From NCBI RefSeq assembly GCF_000226315.1, contig NC_016026.1, positions 620,001-684,000 on the forward strand: 64,000 nt of DNA. The letters are read 5' to 3'. This DNA is from Micavibrio aeruginosavorus ARL-13. Its GTDB lineage: Bacteria; Pseudomonadota; Alphaproteobacteria; Micavibrionales; Micavibrionaceae. The position numbers were made by a program, and so were the translations under genes. Shown one piece after another: positions 55,001 to 63,985 of the stretch. Each line of letters opens with the position of its first letter. Position 1 is the stretch's first letter. The notes beneath the pieces were generated by a model, which saw only the letters and a list, made by a program, of their open reading frames with translations, did not search any database and was not told where the DNA came from.

Positions 55001-57785
55001 ACCAGAATTCTTTAATCCCTTTGACCGCGTCTGCCAAACCGACGCGTTCGATTGTAACCCCTTCGGGGAAGGCGCCGTGCAATCGGGTGGGCAACATGGA
55101 ATCCAGCATCACAAACACGCCGCGGTCATCCGCGCGGCGGACCAGACGGCCAAAGGCCTGGCGTAATTTTAACCGGGTCAGCAATTCATCATAACGGCGT
55201 TTGCCGAATGCTTCGCGGCGGGCCTTGTGCAAAATGGTTGGGCGTGTCCATGGCACGCGGTCATACACCAACATGCGCAATGAATCACCGGGTACATCAA
55301 CGCCATCGCGCACGGCATCCGTGCCCAACAAACACGCATGTGTATCGGCGCGGAAAATATCAACCAACGTGCCCGTATCCATCTCATCGACATGCTGGGC
55401 GTACAGGGCGATGCCATTATCTTCCAATTTCGGGGCAATGCGGTCCCGTACGGCGCGCAGACGTTGAATGGCGGTGAACAATCCCAACCCGCCACCGCCT
55501 GCGGCTTCGAACAACGCTTGATACGCGCCCGCAACCTGATCCAGATCATCTTTGCGTACATCGGTGATGATGTAAACGCGCGTCTGGTCGGCGTAATTAT
55601 AGGGTGATGAAACGGCAAAGCGATGCGGCGACGGGGTGAGGGATAACGCCCCCGTGCGTTCAATGGCCACGCGCCAATCCTCTTCCTCATCACCCGTGCC
55701 ATCGCGCAATGTTGCCGATGTAATGGCGATGCCGTGGGCTTGGGTTTTCATCGCGGCGGCGAAGGGGATCATCGGGTCGACCCAATGACGATACAGGCCA
55801 ACATCAATCGCCTGTCCCTCAATCCGTTCAATTTCCATCCAGTCGACAAACTGATCGTCCGCGTTTCCGCTCTCCAGCGTATCCAGCATGGCGATCCATG
55901 CCCCAATTGTCACTTCCCCGCGACGCTGCAGGGATGCGGCGACGGATTCCAACCGGCGGCGCGTGTCGGTGTCCAGCGTGGCCGATTGTTCGCCCAGGCG
56001 GCGACGCAAGCGCCCGGCCAGCACCATCATCGGCGTACGCAAATCATTCAGGCGGGATTTCAACAAACGTGCCGCATCGCCCAGCCCGTCAATCAAAGGC
56101 AGGGTGGTGCATTCCAGCGAGTAGGGGCCATCCCGCCCATCCGCCCGGGCATAGACCTGCTGGTACACCAGCGCCAAAAATTGTTCTGTCGCGCCAAAGG
56201 CGGCATTGTCCTTAAACCGCTTCGACCATCCCGGCCCGGGCAGGCTGTGCGCGGCCTGGATGATTTTCTCTAAATCTTCCTCTGCTGCCCCATCGCCGGC
56301 GATTAAATCCTCCATCCGGCGTTTCAGGCCGCGGGCGCGGCTGCGCTTGCCGCCTTCTTGGCCGAAAATCCAGCGGCGCAAATCGGCGGTTTCTCGCGCA
56401 CTCAGGTTTCCGGAAAATGCGCCGTCGGCGGCATCAAATAAATGGTGTCCTTCGTCAAAGACATAACGATGGGGCTGGTCATCCGGCGTGGCGGTCCCGG
56501 CCAGGGCGGTGTTGATCATCACCAACGCGTGGTTGGCGACCACAATATCGGCGTGGCGGGCCTTGCGGATGGACCGTTCAACGAAACAACGGTGGTAATG
56601 GTCGCATGCGGAATGAATACATTCCCCGCGTTTATCGGCCAGTGATGTCGTGCCGCCATAGCCCAGCAAAGCGGGCAGCCATCCGGGGAAATCCCCGCCG
56701 CTTAAATCGCCATCCTTGGTCGCGGAAATCCACCGCGCCATCAATCCGGCGGCAATAATCTGGGTTGCATGGCGCGCCAACGCGGCGGCATTGGCCAGAT
56801 CCTCATAATTCAGCAGGCAGAGGTAATTTTCCCGCCCCTTGCGAATGGCCACGGCCCGGTCCCGCACCATCGGGTCGGGGTAGAGCCGTTCCAATTCCTG
56901 TCCGATCTGGCGTTGCAGGTTGCGTGTGTAAGTGGATACCCAGACGGGGCCGCCATTCTTCTCGGCCCAGACGCTGGATGGCGCCAGATAGCCCAGCGTT
57001 TTTCCAACGCCCGTCCCTGCCTCGGCCAACAAAACATGGGGTTGATCGGCATTTTGTGCGGGCGCGAAAATGGACGCAATCTGGCCTGTGTAATCCATCT
57101 GTTGCGGGCGGGGTTCGGCGCTGCGCCCTTGCGTCAACATGCTGCGCAGACGCTCGCGCGCTTCTTCGCCGCTCACGCTATCGTGCCCGGCGGGCGGGGG
57201 CGGTGCGCCTTCCGACCATTCAGGCAGGTTTTTCCAGATATTCAGGGCGGTGCGCGTCAAAATCTGACGTTCGGGGTCATATTCGGCATTCAGGGCGGAA
57301 AAAATATACGGCGTCCACACCCAACCCTTGCCCTGTGCCCCCATCGCGTCGGCAATCCCGAGGAGATTCGCGCGAATCTCCTGATCTGATTCGCAGGCCC
57401 GCAGGTCGGATAAAAGCACCCGAACGGACTCATGCAAGGCCAGCGGCGCATCCTCGGAATTGTCCCCGACATGGATGCCCAGCGCGGTCGCAATTCCAAA
57501 CGGTGTGGGGACACAAAATTTTGCCGGATGCACGAATGCAAAAAGTTCGAGCACGTCATACGCGATCAAATCATCCGTGCCCAGACGGTGACGTGTGTAC
57601 GGTGCGTGACAAACGATGACCGGACGTTTGTGAAAAATCATTCGCGCCTGATCATGCGGGTATGATTTTATTTCCCCATCCGGTGACAGCGCAGTTGTCG
57701 TCCGCGCCGTGACCGTGATGACGGCGGCGGCGGGCATGGAAACGCGTGCGCGTTTTTGTGTTTGTTCTGCGACATGTCCGGACAT
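54981..57785 (-). CDS. DinG-like ATP-dependent helicase with iron-sulfur domain
   Basis: Superfamily 2 Rad3/XPD-type 5'-3' helicase, 934 residues. An N-terminal region of about 200 residues (VIVCHAPYTRHRLGTDDLIAYDVLELFAF) looks like a degenerate exonuclease-type domain. The helicase starts near residue 225: Walker A LLAEAGTGVGKTLGYL (about 252-266), the Fe-S cysteines in NYLCLLNYE and KRGECIHSACDHYHRCF, then VANHALVMINTAL, DEAH-like FDEGHHLFDA and the C-terminal motifs ITSATLRDG, LGTDAVRDGVDVPGDSLRMLVYDRVPW and RLKLRQAFGRLVRRADDRGVFVMLD. DEGH replaces DEAH. Role: probably removal of R-loops or unwinding during repair. Confidence 0.9.
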   Translation of the reverse strand: MSGHVAEQTQKRARVSMPAAAVITVTARTTTALSPDGEIKSYPHDQARMIFHKRPVIVCHAPYTRHRLGTDDLIAYDVLELFAFVHPAKFCVPTPFGIATALGIHVGDNSEDAPLALHESVRVLLSDLRACESDQEIRANLLGIADAMGAQGKGWVWTPYIFSALNAEYDPERQILTRTALNIWKNLPEWSEGAPPPPAGHDSVSGEEARERLRSMLTQGRSAEPRPQQMDYTGQIASIFAPAQNADQPHVLLAEAGTGVGKTLGYLAPSSVWAEKNGGPVWVSTYTRNLQRQIGQELERLYPDPMVRDRAVAIRKGRENYLCLLNYEDLANAAALARHATQIIAAGLMARWISATKDGDLSGGDFPGWLPALLGYGGTTSLADKRGECIHSACDHYHRCFVERSIRKARHADIVVANHALVMINTALAGTATPDDQPHRYVFDEGHHLFDAADGAFSGNLSARETADLRRWIFGQEGGKRSRARGLKRRMEDLIAGDGAAEEDLEKIIQAAHSLPGPGWSKRFKDNAAFGATEQFLALVYQQVYARADGRDGPYSLECTTLPLIDGLGDAARLLKSRLNDLRTPMMVLAGRLRRRLGEQSATLDTDTRRRLESVAASLQRRGEVTIGAWIAMLDTLESGNADDQFVDWMEIERIEGQAIDVGLYRHWVDPMIPFAAAMKTQAHGIAITSATLRDGTGDEEEDWRVAIERTGALSLTPSPHRFAVSSPYNYADQTRVYIITDVRKDDLDQVAGAYQALFEAAGGGGLGLFTAIQRLRAVRDRIAPKLEDNGIALYAQHVDEMDTGTLVDIFRADTHACLLGTDAVRDGVDVPGDSLRMLVYDRVPWTRPTILHKARREAFGKRRYDELLTRLKLRQAFGRLVRRADDRGVFVMLDSMLPTRLHGAFPEGVTIERVGLADAVKGIKEFWSTDSVG

Positions 57786-57863
57786 GATTGGACGCTATCA
57801 TCCATCATCGCGCTGTTCCAGACCAAACAGCATAAAACCCCCGATTTTACGGGCCTAAATGCA

Positions 57864-57896
57864 AAAATCCCCGTGGGGAAGACCCACGGGGATTTT
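57864..57896 (-). terminator. Terminator after the H1-like gene
   Basis: Perfect 14 bp stem AAAATCCCCGTGGG/CCCACGGGGATTTT with a GAAGA loop, 22 bp after the leftward gene's stop. Base runs on both sides allow bidirectional function. Confidence 0.92.
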
Positions 57897-57917
57897 GATC
57901 ACAACACCAAGGAAGAA

Positions 57918-58256
57918 TTACTTCTTCTTGGCAGCGGTTTTGCGCTTCGTTGTGGTTTTCTTCGCGGCTACTTTTTTCGCCGGAGCTTTTTTAGCAGCAG
58001 CTTTTTTCGGAGCGGCTTTCTTAGCGGTTGCTTTTTTCGGAGCAGCTTTTTTCACTGTCTTCTTAGCAGCCGGCTTTTTAGCAGCAGCTTTTTTCGGAGC
58101 AGCTTTTTTCACCGTCTTTTTCACTGCCGGTTTTTTAGCAGCTACTTTTTTCTTAGCCGGAGCTTTTTTCTTCGCTGCCGGTTTCTTTGCTACGGTTTTC
58201 TTCACTGTCTTCTTTGCGGCAGGTTTCTTTGCTGCCGGCTTTTTCTTGGCTACCAT
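57918..58256 (-). CDS. Histone H1-like lysine/alanine/proline-rich protein
   Basis: Protein of 112 residues made almost wholly of Lys, Ala, Pro, Thr and Val in short repeats of the type [13 protein letters not shown] and KKAPAKK, ending KRKTAAKKK. Such proteins (H1-like, AlgP/HU-tail-like) bind DNA non-specifically and compact or silence it. The ATG follows GGGGAGAAACTAAA, and the repeats begin right after it; a longer frame starting nine codons upstream is less likely. The DNA is therefore internally repetitive. Transcribed leftward from its own promoter with a terminator. Confidence 0.85.
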   Translation of the reverse strand: MVAKKKPAAKKPAAKKTVKKTVAKKPAAKKKAPAKKKVAAKKPAVKKTVKKAAPKKAAAKKPAAKKTVKKAAPKKATAKKAAPKKAAAKKAPAKKVAAKKTTTKRKTAAKKK

Positions 58257-58445
58257 TTTAGTTTCTCCCCAAGGAAGTGACATTGCCCGGTCACACGGGT
58301 TGTACCAACCATTGATACGTTACCCATATAGTAACCCATTTTTTTAAAAAGAAATAAAGAAAATTACATTTTGGGAAATTGTCATCCGCGATGGTGTGAC
58401 CGTGATGACACAGATGACGAGTCGTTTTCATCGCGCGCACGATGC

Positions 58446-58484
58446 AAAAACACCCCCGGATGAATCACATCGCGGGGGTGTTTT
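58446..58484. terminator. Bidirectional terminator hairpin
   Basis: Stem AAAAACACCCCC/GGGGGTGTTTT with flanking A and T runs, in the 273 bp gap between the H1-like gene and the pilin-like gene; it sits 46 bp after the latter's stop and is its likely terminator. The rest of the gap shows no gene. Confidence 0.85.
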
Positions 58485-58529
58485 GAATGATGATGGTGGG
58501 GTCGTGATGGGGTGATGCTGGATGGATGA

Positions 58530-59234
58530 TCAGCGTGCAATCAGCACATGGTAGTAGTGATAAAAATCCTGATCCAGTTCATCCGCATCACTGCCGTTAC
58601 CCCCCACGCAACCCGCAGATTTCTGCAGAATTTGCGGTGCTGTCACAGTGTTGCCCGCAGTGTATGTGCCAGTGAACGGCGTGTATGAAACGACGGCGGA
58701 AATGGGGGGCGGATTGCCGCTGGCGTCATCAATTTTCATCATGCGATTGATCCGCAAGCAATCGGCCTTACCCACCCCTGACAGGATGAAAACAAGGTCG
58801 GGTGCCGACGTGCCAACACCGTCGATGGCCAGGGAGCCGGTATAAATAATTTTTTGGGTTGCGGTTGTCTTCGGCATGCCTAAACCAGCCCCGGCGGGGT
58901 CGAAAACACGGTTTTCGGCATCGGCGCAGGCCGCAAAATCATAATCGTTGGTGGCCCAGTCATCGCTGTCGAAACAGATGTCATTTTCGCTGCCACCCCG
59001 TGCCAGCATTTGCTGAATCGCGGTTTGCATGGCCTTGCCATCCCGCATGATCCGTGTCGCTTCGACCGTGGCGCGCTCGGTTTCCCCGGCCTGTTGCACG
59101 TTATCGCCGGTTTTGGTGATGGCGATGGTCAATGCGGTCAAAAGCGCGATGGCCAGCAGGATAAACCATAGCGCATTGCCGGATTGACCGGATTGGGGTG
59201 TAACAGGGGTTTTGGGGGTCAAAAAGGGCATCAT
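58530..59234 (-). CDS. Pilin-like membrane-anchored protein
   Basis: Protein of 234 residues with a short basic-free N-terminus and one hydrophobic helix (GQSGNALWFILLAIALLTALTIAIT) followed by an amphipathic helix (ETERATVEATRIMRDGKAMQTAIQQML), the layout of type IV pilin-like proteins. No clear prepilin cleavage site (G-F) is present, so a true pseudopilin is not certain. The exported part has several cysteines (ENDICFDSDD, FAACADAEN, KSAGCVGGNG). Its start lies 105 bp from the divergent lysS. Unknown function. Confidence 0.62.
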   Translation of the reverse strand: MMPFLTPKTPVTPQSGQSGNALWFILLAIALLTALTIAITKTGDNVQQAGETERATVEATRIMRDGKAMQTAIQQMLARGGSENDICFDSDDWATNDYDFAACADAENRVFDPAGAGLGMPKTTATQKIIYTGSLAIDGVGTSAPDLVFILSGVGKADCLRINRMMKIDDASGNPPPISAVVSYTPFTGTYTAGNTVTAPQILQKSAGCVGGNGSDADELDQDFYHYYHVLIAR

Positions 59235-59339
59235 TTAAGGGGGTATCCGGGTGTTGAAAAGGGCGATAGGGCTTGCATTTTCGTATCGCATAAGCGACAA
59301 AATCAGGACCTGAAACAATTGTACCACGGTGATTTGAAA

Positions 59340-60845
59340 ATGGGACAAAATCCAGCACAGAATTCTGAAACGACCGTAACCACAGCCGGGAACCCCCGTC
59401 TGGCGAAGCAGGTGAAGCTGGATGCCCTGAAGGCCGCCGGGATCGACCCGTACCCGCACGTTTTCCCGCGCACCCATCAAAACGGCACGCTGCAGGACAT
59501 GTATAAAGACCTGCCGAATGGCACGGAAACCGATGATCACGTGGCCGTTGCCGGCCGGATCATGGCGATCCGGAACAATGGCATGTTCCTGGACCTGATG
59601 GACCCGAGCGGGAAAATGCAGGTCTTCTGTCACAAGGATTCGATGTCGGAAGAGGCGTTGTCGATCCTCGATTATTTCGATATTGGCGACATTATCGGGG
59701 CCGAAGGCACGGTGCGCCGCACCCCGCGTGGGGAACTGTCCGTCCGCGCGAAAAAGGTCACCATGCTGACCAAATCGCTGATGCCGCTGCCGGAGAAATA
59801 TCACGGTCTGACCGATGTTGAGCAGCGTTACCGCCAGCGTTATCTGGACCTGATTATGAATGATGAAAGCCGTCAGAAATTGCTGATGCGCTCGAAAATC
59901 ATCTCCACCATCCGGAAATTCATGGAAGAACATGGTGCGATTGAGGTTGAGACCCCGATGATGCACCCGATCCTGGGCGGTGCCTCGGCGAAACCGTTCG
60001 TGACGCACCATAACGCGCTGGATGCCGATTTCTTCCTGCGTATCGCACCGGAACTGTATCTGAAACGTCTGATCGTCGGTGGTCTGGCCGATGCGGTGTT
60101 TGAGATCAACCGCAATTTCCGGAATGAGGGGATTTCCTATAAACATAATCCTGAATTCACGATGATTGAATCTTACCACGCGTATAAAGACTATTACGAT
60201 GTGATGGATCTGATCGAGAAACTGGTGCAGGCCGTGGCCATGGCCGTACACGGTACTCTGGAAATCAATTTCCAGGGCAATGTCATCAATCTGGGCAGCC
60301 CATGGGCGCGCAAAGGCATGGTTGAGCTGGTGCAGGAAGAAACCGGCGTTGACTTCATGTCGATGGATGCGGCCCAAGCCCACGCAGAAGCCAAAAAACT
60401 GGGCGTGCATGTCGATCCGAAGGCCAACTGGGGCCAGGTTGTCGAAACCATCTTTGGTGAGAAGGTGGAGCATAAACTGATCCAGCCGATCCATGTGATT
60501 GACCACCCGCTGGATATTTCCCCGTTGTCCAAGGTTCACCGCAACAACCCGCGTCTGGTGGAACGGTTTGAGAGCTATATCAACGGCTGGGAAATGGCCA
60601 ACGCCTTTACCGAGCTGAACGACCCGAAAATCCAGCATGACCGCTTTATGGATCAGGTGGCCCAGCGCGAAGGCGGAAACGAAGAAGCCATGATGGTGGA
60701 CCATGATTTCGTCACGGCGCTGGAATATGGCCTGCCGCCGACGGGTGGTTGGGGGATGGGCATCGACCGTCTGACCATGATTATGACGGATTCGCATAAC
60801 ATCCGCGAAGTGATCGCCTTCCCGACGCTGAAGCCGGAGAAATAA
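59340..60845 (+). CDS. lysS: Lysyl-tRNA synthetase, class II
   Basis: Charges tRNA-Lys, 501 residues. The N-terminal anticodon-binding OB fold contains VAVAGRIMAIRNNGMFLDLMDPSGKMQVF, and the catalytic domain has motif 1 (RSKIISTIRKFMEEHGAIEVETPMMHP), motif 2 (FEINRNFRNEGISYKHNPEFTMIE) and motif 3 (GLPPTGGWGMGIDRLTM). The ATG at 59340 gives the normal length; the frame extends upstream into the promoter region but without family residues. A terminator follows. Class II means the bacterial norm, in contrast to the class I LysRS of some Alphaproteobacteria. Confidence 0.97.
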   Translation: MGQNPAQNSETTVTTAGNPRLAKQVKLDALKAAGIDPYPHVFPRTHQNGTLQDMYKDLPNGTETDDHVAVAGRIMAIRNNGMFLDLMDPSGKMQVFCHKDSMSEEALSILDYFDIGDIIGAEGTVRRTPRGELSVRAKKVTMLTKSLMPLPEKYHGLTDVEQRYRQRYLDLIMNDESRQKLLMRSKIISTIRKFMEEHGAIEVETPMMHPILGGASAKPFVTHHNALDADFFLRIAPELYLKRLIVGGLADAVFEINRNFRNEGISYKHNPEFTMIESYHAYKDYYDVMDLIEKLVQAVAMAVHGTLEINFQGNVINLGSPWARKGMVELVQEETGVDFMSMDAAQAHAEAKKLGVHVDPKANWGQVVETIFGEKVEHKLIQPIHVIDHPLDISPLSKVHRNNPRLVERFESYINGWEMANAFTELNDPKIQHDRFMDQVAQREGGNEEAMMVDHDFVTALEYGLPPTGGWGMGIDRLTMIMTDSHNIREVIAFPTLKPEK

Positions 60846-60868
60846 GGGATCATCTTGCGATGGATTTT

Positions 60869-60898
60869 AAAAGGCGGCCAGCGACGGTCGCCTTTTTT
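60869..60898 (+). terminator. Terminator after lysS
   Basis: Nine-base-pair stem AAGGCGGCC/GGTCGCCTT with one G-T pair and an AGCGAC loop, followed by a T run; 24 bp after the lysS stop. Confidence 0.85.
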
Positions 60899-60963
60899 AC
60901 GTATTGTTAGGAAATTCCGCGTAGGGTCGGGGGTAACTCTGCACGAAAGATGGGGGTCTGGGC

Positions 60964-61251
60964 ATGTCACATATGCCGACATTAAAACATAACGATATGG
61001 TCGATATTCTGCTCCATGATGGGTGGAAATGCGTGGGTCAAACGGGAAGCCACGAACAATTTAAACATGATGCAAAACCCAATGTCGTGACGGTGACCAA
61101 TCACGGGCCAAAGGATATTCCCTGCGGGACAGTCCGGAGTATCCTGAAAACAGCGGGTCTGGATAATGTGCTGAAGCAGCTGCAACACGGCGCATCCATC
61201 AAGCAACTGAGCAAACAGATGGCCAAAGAGATGCGGGCGCATCTGGCCTAG
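60964..61251 (+). CDS. hicA: HicA-family mRNA interferase toxin
   Basis: Small dsRBD-like toxin of 95 residues that cleaves mRNA. The active His is in WKCVGQTGSHEQFKHDAKP (His30), and the second half has NHGPKDIPCGTVRSILKTAGL, the closing pattern of HicA. The C-terminal 25 residues (KQLSKQMAKEMRAHLA) extend beyond the typical 60-80. A hicB antitoxin gene begins 11 bases downstream, as in the toxin-first order of this type. An upstream ATG at 60964 and one at 60973 (MPTLKH) are both possible starts. Confidence 0.88.
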   Translation: MSHMPTLKHNDMVDILLHDGWKCVGQTGSHEQFKHDAKPNVVTVTNHGPKDIPCGTVRSILKTAGLDNVLKQLQHGASIKQLSKQMAKEMRAHLA

Positions 61252-61262
61252 GGATATCCATC

Positions 61263-61568
61263 ATGAGCAAATCCTATGTCGCGCTGATTCGCAAAGAAGA
61301 CAACACCGAATACTGGATTGATATTCCCGACGTGCCTGGTTGTGCGTCATGCGGCGAAACGATTGATGCAGCCATCGCCAATTTTGAAGATGCCTTGCAG
61401 TTTCATTTACAGGGCATGAAAGAATCCGGTGTGTTCCTGCAAGACCCACGTTCAGTTCAAGATGTGCTGCGCAGTGAGGAAGATCCGTTCATCGAATCCT
61501 ATATGGTGGAAATCGATGATATGACCCCGCATCTGAAATTCAGCTTTTCACGCCTGTCCATTGTGTAA
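61263..61568 (+). CDS. hicB: HicB-family antitoxin
   Basis: Protein of 101 residues that should neutralise HicA and repress the pair. The N-terminal partial RNase H fold is KSYVALIRKEDNTEYWIDIPDVPGCASCGETIDAAIANFEDALQFHL, the exact HicB pattern. No clear ribbon-helix-helix or HTH is visible in the C-terminal 40 residues (RSVQDVLRSEEDPFIESYMVEID). It overlaps the nitroreductase gene tail-to-tail by 29 bases. Confidence 0.87.
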   Translation: MSKSYVALIRKEDNTEYWIDIPDVPGCASCGETIDAAIANFEDALQFHLQGMKESGVFLQDPRSVQDVLRSEEDPFIESYMVEIDDMTPHLKFSFSRLSIV

Positions 61569-62151
61569 CAATCGTGTCCATCTCCGGGCGCGGGCGTTCT
61601 TCCGGTGTTTCGGATGGTGTGCCGAGATAGATAAATCCAGCCACCTGATCCTGATCCGTTTTTAAACCCAGCGCGGTGCGCACGGTGTTGTTGGTGGCAT
61701 ACCACTCCGTAACCCATTGCGCGCCGAATCCCATCATGGTCGCGGCCAGAATCAAGTTCTGGCACGCCGCGCCAGCGGACAGGATTTGTTCCCACGCCGG
61801 AATTTTCCCCTCCCGCACATGGGACAGGACGGCAACGACGACGGGGGCGCGCAGGAAGCGCTCGGATTCCAGGTCCAGCTTGGCGGGTTCCGCATCGGGG
61901 TTGTCCTGTTTCCAGGCCTGAGCCAGGATTTTTCCGAAATCGGCGCGGGCATTCCCCGTGAAGGTGACAAAAGACCACGGGGCCAGTTTGCCGTGGTCGG
62001 GAACCCGGGCGGCAATTTGCAGAATGATCGCCAGTTGCTGGTCATCCGGCCCCGGAGCGGCCAGTGTCTTGATCTTGCACGACCGGCGGCGCAACAGAAA
62101 TTCGATCGCATCGGGTTGCACGGTGGCGGGCTGTGGCGTGATGGTGGTCAT
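61540..62151 (-). CDS. Nitroreductase family protein (YdjA-like)
   Basis: FMN-dependent oxidoreductase of 203 residues. The flavin-binding start is IEFLLRRRSCKIKTLAAPGPD, followed by ILQIAARVPDHGKLAPWSFVTFTG, a phrase close to YdjA-type nitroreductases. Further on: LSAGAACQNLILAATMMGFGAQWVTEW and VAGFIYLGTPSETPEERPRPEMD. Likely uses NAD(P)H to reduce nitroaromatic, quinone or other substrates; the natural one is unknown. It is leftward, independent of the hicAB pair. Confidence 0.88.
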   Translation of the reverse strand: MTTITPQPATVQPDAIEFLLRRRSCKIKTLAAPGPDDQQLAIILQIAARVPDHGKLAPWSFVTFTGNARADFGKILAQAWKQDNPDAEPAKLDLESERFLRAPVVVAVLSHVREGKIPAWEQILSAGAACQNLILAATMMGFGAQWVTEWYATNNTVRTALGLKTDQDQVAGFIYLGTPSETPEERPRPEMDTIVTQWTGVKS

Positions 62152-62238
62152 TCAACGCTTTCCTCTGGTCGGATGGGATAAAATCGGCAAGAATAGGGGG
62201 CTATTCCTTGTGTCGGGCAATCATATACGTTGGCTTTG

Positions 62239-63018
62239 ATGAAATACAATCTCTTCGAAAATCCGTTTTTTCAGGATAAACGCCGCGTGGCCCTGCTGGT
62301 CGCGGCGGGTGTTGTGTTGGGGGGGATTGTGGCTGTGGCAACCATGCCCGATCGGGTCACGAACAAAAGCCCGGTGACACATGTTTTACAACCTGTCCCT
62401 GCGGGCATGATGACGTTGCGGGGGGAGGGCACCTTGCCTGACCTGCATGTGGCACAACAAAATGATACCGTGTTGAAGGATATGGTTACGAATTTTGCCG
62501 CGGCCGGGGCTGTTGGTCTGCTGTCCAGCGTGAATGACCTGGATAATCGTATCATGGTATTGCTGTTCCGTTGGGGCGGGGTAGACAATATCAACCCGGA
62601 CAGTTACGGCGGCGGTATGGATGGGCGGATTGTTGCCCTGTTGCAAAAGGCCGGACAGGTGCCTGCCGATGTGCGCCCCGATATGGTGATCAAGGCGGAT
62701 GAAGTCGTGCGGCTGACCCAGCGGTGGAATAATGGGTTTAATCATTTTAAAATTCGCTTGCTGGCACAGGCCGCCGGACCGGAAGTGTTTGATGGCCAAA
62801 TTCGCTATGATGTTCGCAGTGACCGGCTGGATGTGACGGGCGGGTTATCGCCGGCTTTTATGGCGCAATTTGCCCGCGCGGTTCGTGATAACCCGCAATC
62901 GGCGTCCATCATGGCGCAATTTTTGGATTTCATTGATTCAACGCGCGGGTTTGCGAATTTGTCCGAAGATGATCAGGATGCCATTATGGCCCTGTCCGCC
63001 GGCCCTCAGGGAGAGTAA
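62239..63018 (+). CDS. Membrane-anchored protein of unknown function
   Basis: Protein of 259 residues: a short cytoplasmic head (MKYNLFENPFFQDKRR), one transmembrane helix (VALLVAAGVVLGGIVAVATM) and a periplasmic body with no recognised family. Phrases include LRGEGTLPDLHVAQQNDTVLKD, INPDSYGGGMDGRIVALLQKAG and QWNNGFNHFKIRLLAQ-like. A TTG three codons upstream is an in-frame alternative to the ATG. The next gene begins 2 bases after the stop, so both are co-translated as a pair of membrane proteins. Confidence 0.62.
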   Translation: MKYNLFENPFFQDKRRVALLVAAGVVLGGIVAVATMPDRVTNKSPVTHVLQPVPAGMMTLRGEGTLPDLHVAQQNDTVLKDMVTNFAAAGAVGLLSSVNDLDNRIMVLLFRWGGVDNINPDSYGGGMDGRIVALLQKAGQVPADVRPDMVIKADEVVRLTQRWNNGFNHFKIRLLAQAAGPEVFDGQIRYDVRSDRLDVTGGLSPAFMAQFARAVRDNPQSASIMAQFLDFIDSTRGFANLSEDDQDAIMALSAGPQGE

Positions 63019-63020
63019 AG

Positions 63021-63290
63021 ATGCAGATAATTAAGGTCTGGTTGAAAATTACGGCTGTTCTGGCGGTGCTGGGCTGGGTCCTGCATTGGGCCAGCCCGGA
63101 TTTTGCCGCGTGGCTGGATGGCGTGTTTTCGAAGAAGGAGACGGCCGCCGTCGTGGAGCAGGTCGCCTCGCCCGGGTCCGCAGATGTGATTCCGCCATCC
63201 GATGCCGGTGCGATTCGCCCGGGGCAACAGACGGATGGTCAGGGCGATGCGAAACGCGTTCCGCGTGCGCCCTATCAATTCAATCAGTAG
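63021..63290 (+). CDS. Small membrane-anchored unknown
   Basis: Protein of 89 residues, with one N-terminal hydrophobic helix (VWLKITAVLAVLGWVLHWAS) and a Pro/Ala/Gly/Gln-rich tail that looks disordered. Co-transcribed with the previous gene (2-base gap) and probably facing the same compartment. No family is recognised. A convergent response regulator gene starts beyond it, with 14 bases between the ends. Confidence 0.6.
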   Translation: MQIIKVWLKITAVLAVLGWVLHWASPDFAAWLDGVFSKKETAAVVEQVASPGSADVIPPSDAGAIRPGQQTDGQGDAKRVPRAPYQFNQ

Positions 63291-63304
63291 ATATTCTTCG
63301 GGGT

Positions 63305-63985
63305 TTATTCTTCGGTCCGTTCGGCCAGCACGTAGCCCAGGCCGCGCAGCGTGGCGATTTGCACATCGGCCCCCGCGTCTTCCAGCTTTTTACGCAAGCG
63401 GTGGACCAACACCTCGATGGAGTTTGACGAGCCTTGTTCGCCATAGCTGTACAGGCGGCTTTCAATCAGCTCTTTGCTGACCACCTTGCCGCTGTTGCGC
63501 ATTAATTGTTCCAGCAGATCGATTTCACGGCGCGTCAGTTTCATCGGCGCATTGATCACGCTGGCCGTGTGGGCATTGGTGTCCAATGCCAGATTGCCAA
63601 CGGTAATAACGGCGTCCAGTGCCTGGGCCGGTCGGCGGAGCAGGGCGCGCACGCGTGCGGTCAATTCCGGCATTTCAAATGGTTTGGGCAGGTAATCATC
63701 CGCACCCAGATCCAGCCCCTTGACCTTGTCGTCCACGCCTTGGCGCGCGGTCAGGATCAAGACGGGAATGTTTTTATTGTGTTCGCGAATTTTTTTCAGA
63801 AGGCTCAAACCATCCTGATCCGGGAGACCCAGATCAGTGATGATCAGATCGTAGCTTTGCGTGCGGACAAGGGCGAGCGCTTCATCCGCCGTATAGGCGC
63901 AATCACTTTCATACCCCGCCTGGTGCAACCCGGCGGCGATGAACTGGCTCAATAATTCGTCGTCTTCGATCAATAAAAGACGCAT
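63305..63985 (-). CDS. OmpR/PhoB-family response regulator
   Basis: Two-domain transcriptional regulator of 226 residues. The receiver domain has the acidic pair IEDDELL at 7-9, phospho-acceptor Asp51 in LIITDLGLPDQDG, Thr at VLILTARQ and Lys101 in YLPKPFEM. The winged-helix DNA-binding domain is at about 130-220: LTRREIDLLEQLMRN, LIESRLYSYGEQGSSNSIEVLVHRLRKKL and IATLRGLGYVL. The partner histidine kinase would normally follow on the same strand, but the gene runs toward the left, so the kinase should lie to the right outside the window or elsewhere. Target genes are not known. Confidence 0.92.
   Translation of the reverse strand: MRLLLIEDDELLSQFIAAGLHQAGYESDCAYTADEALALVRTQSYDLIITDLGLPDQDGLSLLKKIREHNKNIPVLILTARQGVDDKVKGLDLGADDYLPKPFEMPELTARVRALLRRPAQALDAVITVGNLALDTNAHTASVINAPMKLTRREIDLLEQLMRNSGKVVSKELIESRLYSYGEQGSSNSIEVLVHRLRKKLEDAGADVQIATLRGLGYVLAERTEE

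Noticed and set aside
57918-58256. Repeat array resembling a CRISPR or tandem repeat locus
   Set aside because: Repeats are in-frame codons for a Lys/Ala/Pro protein, with unequal units and no spacers.
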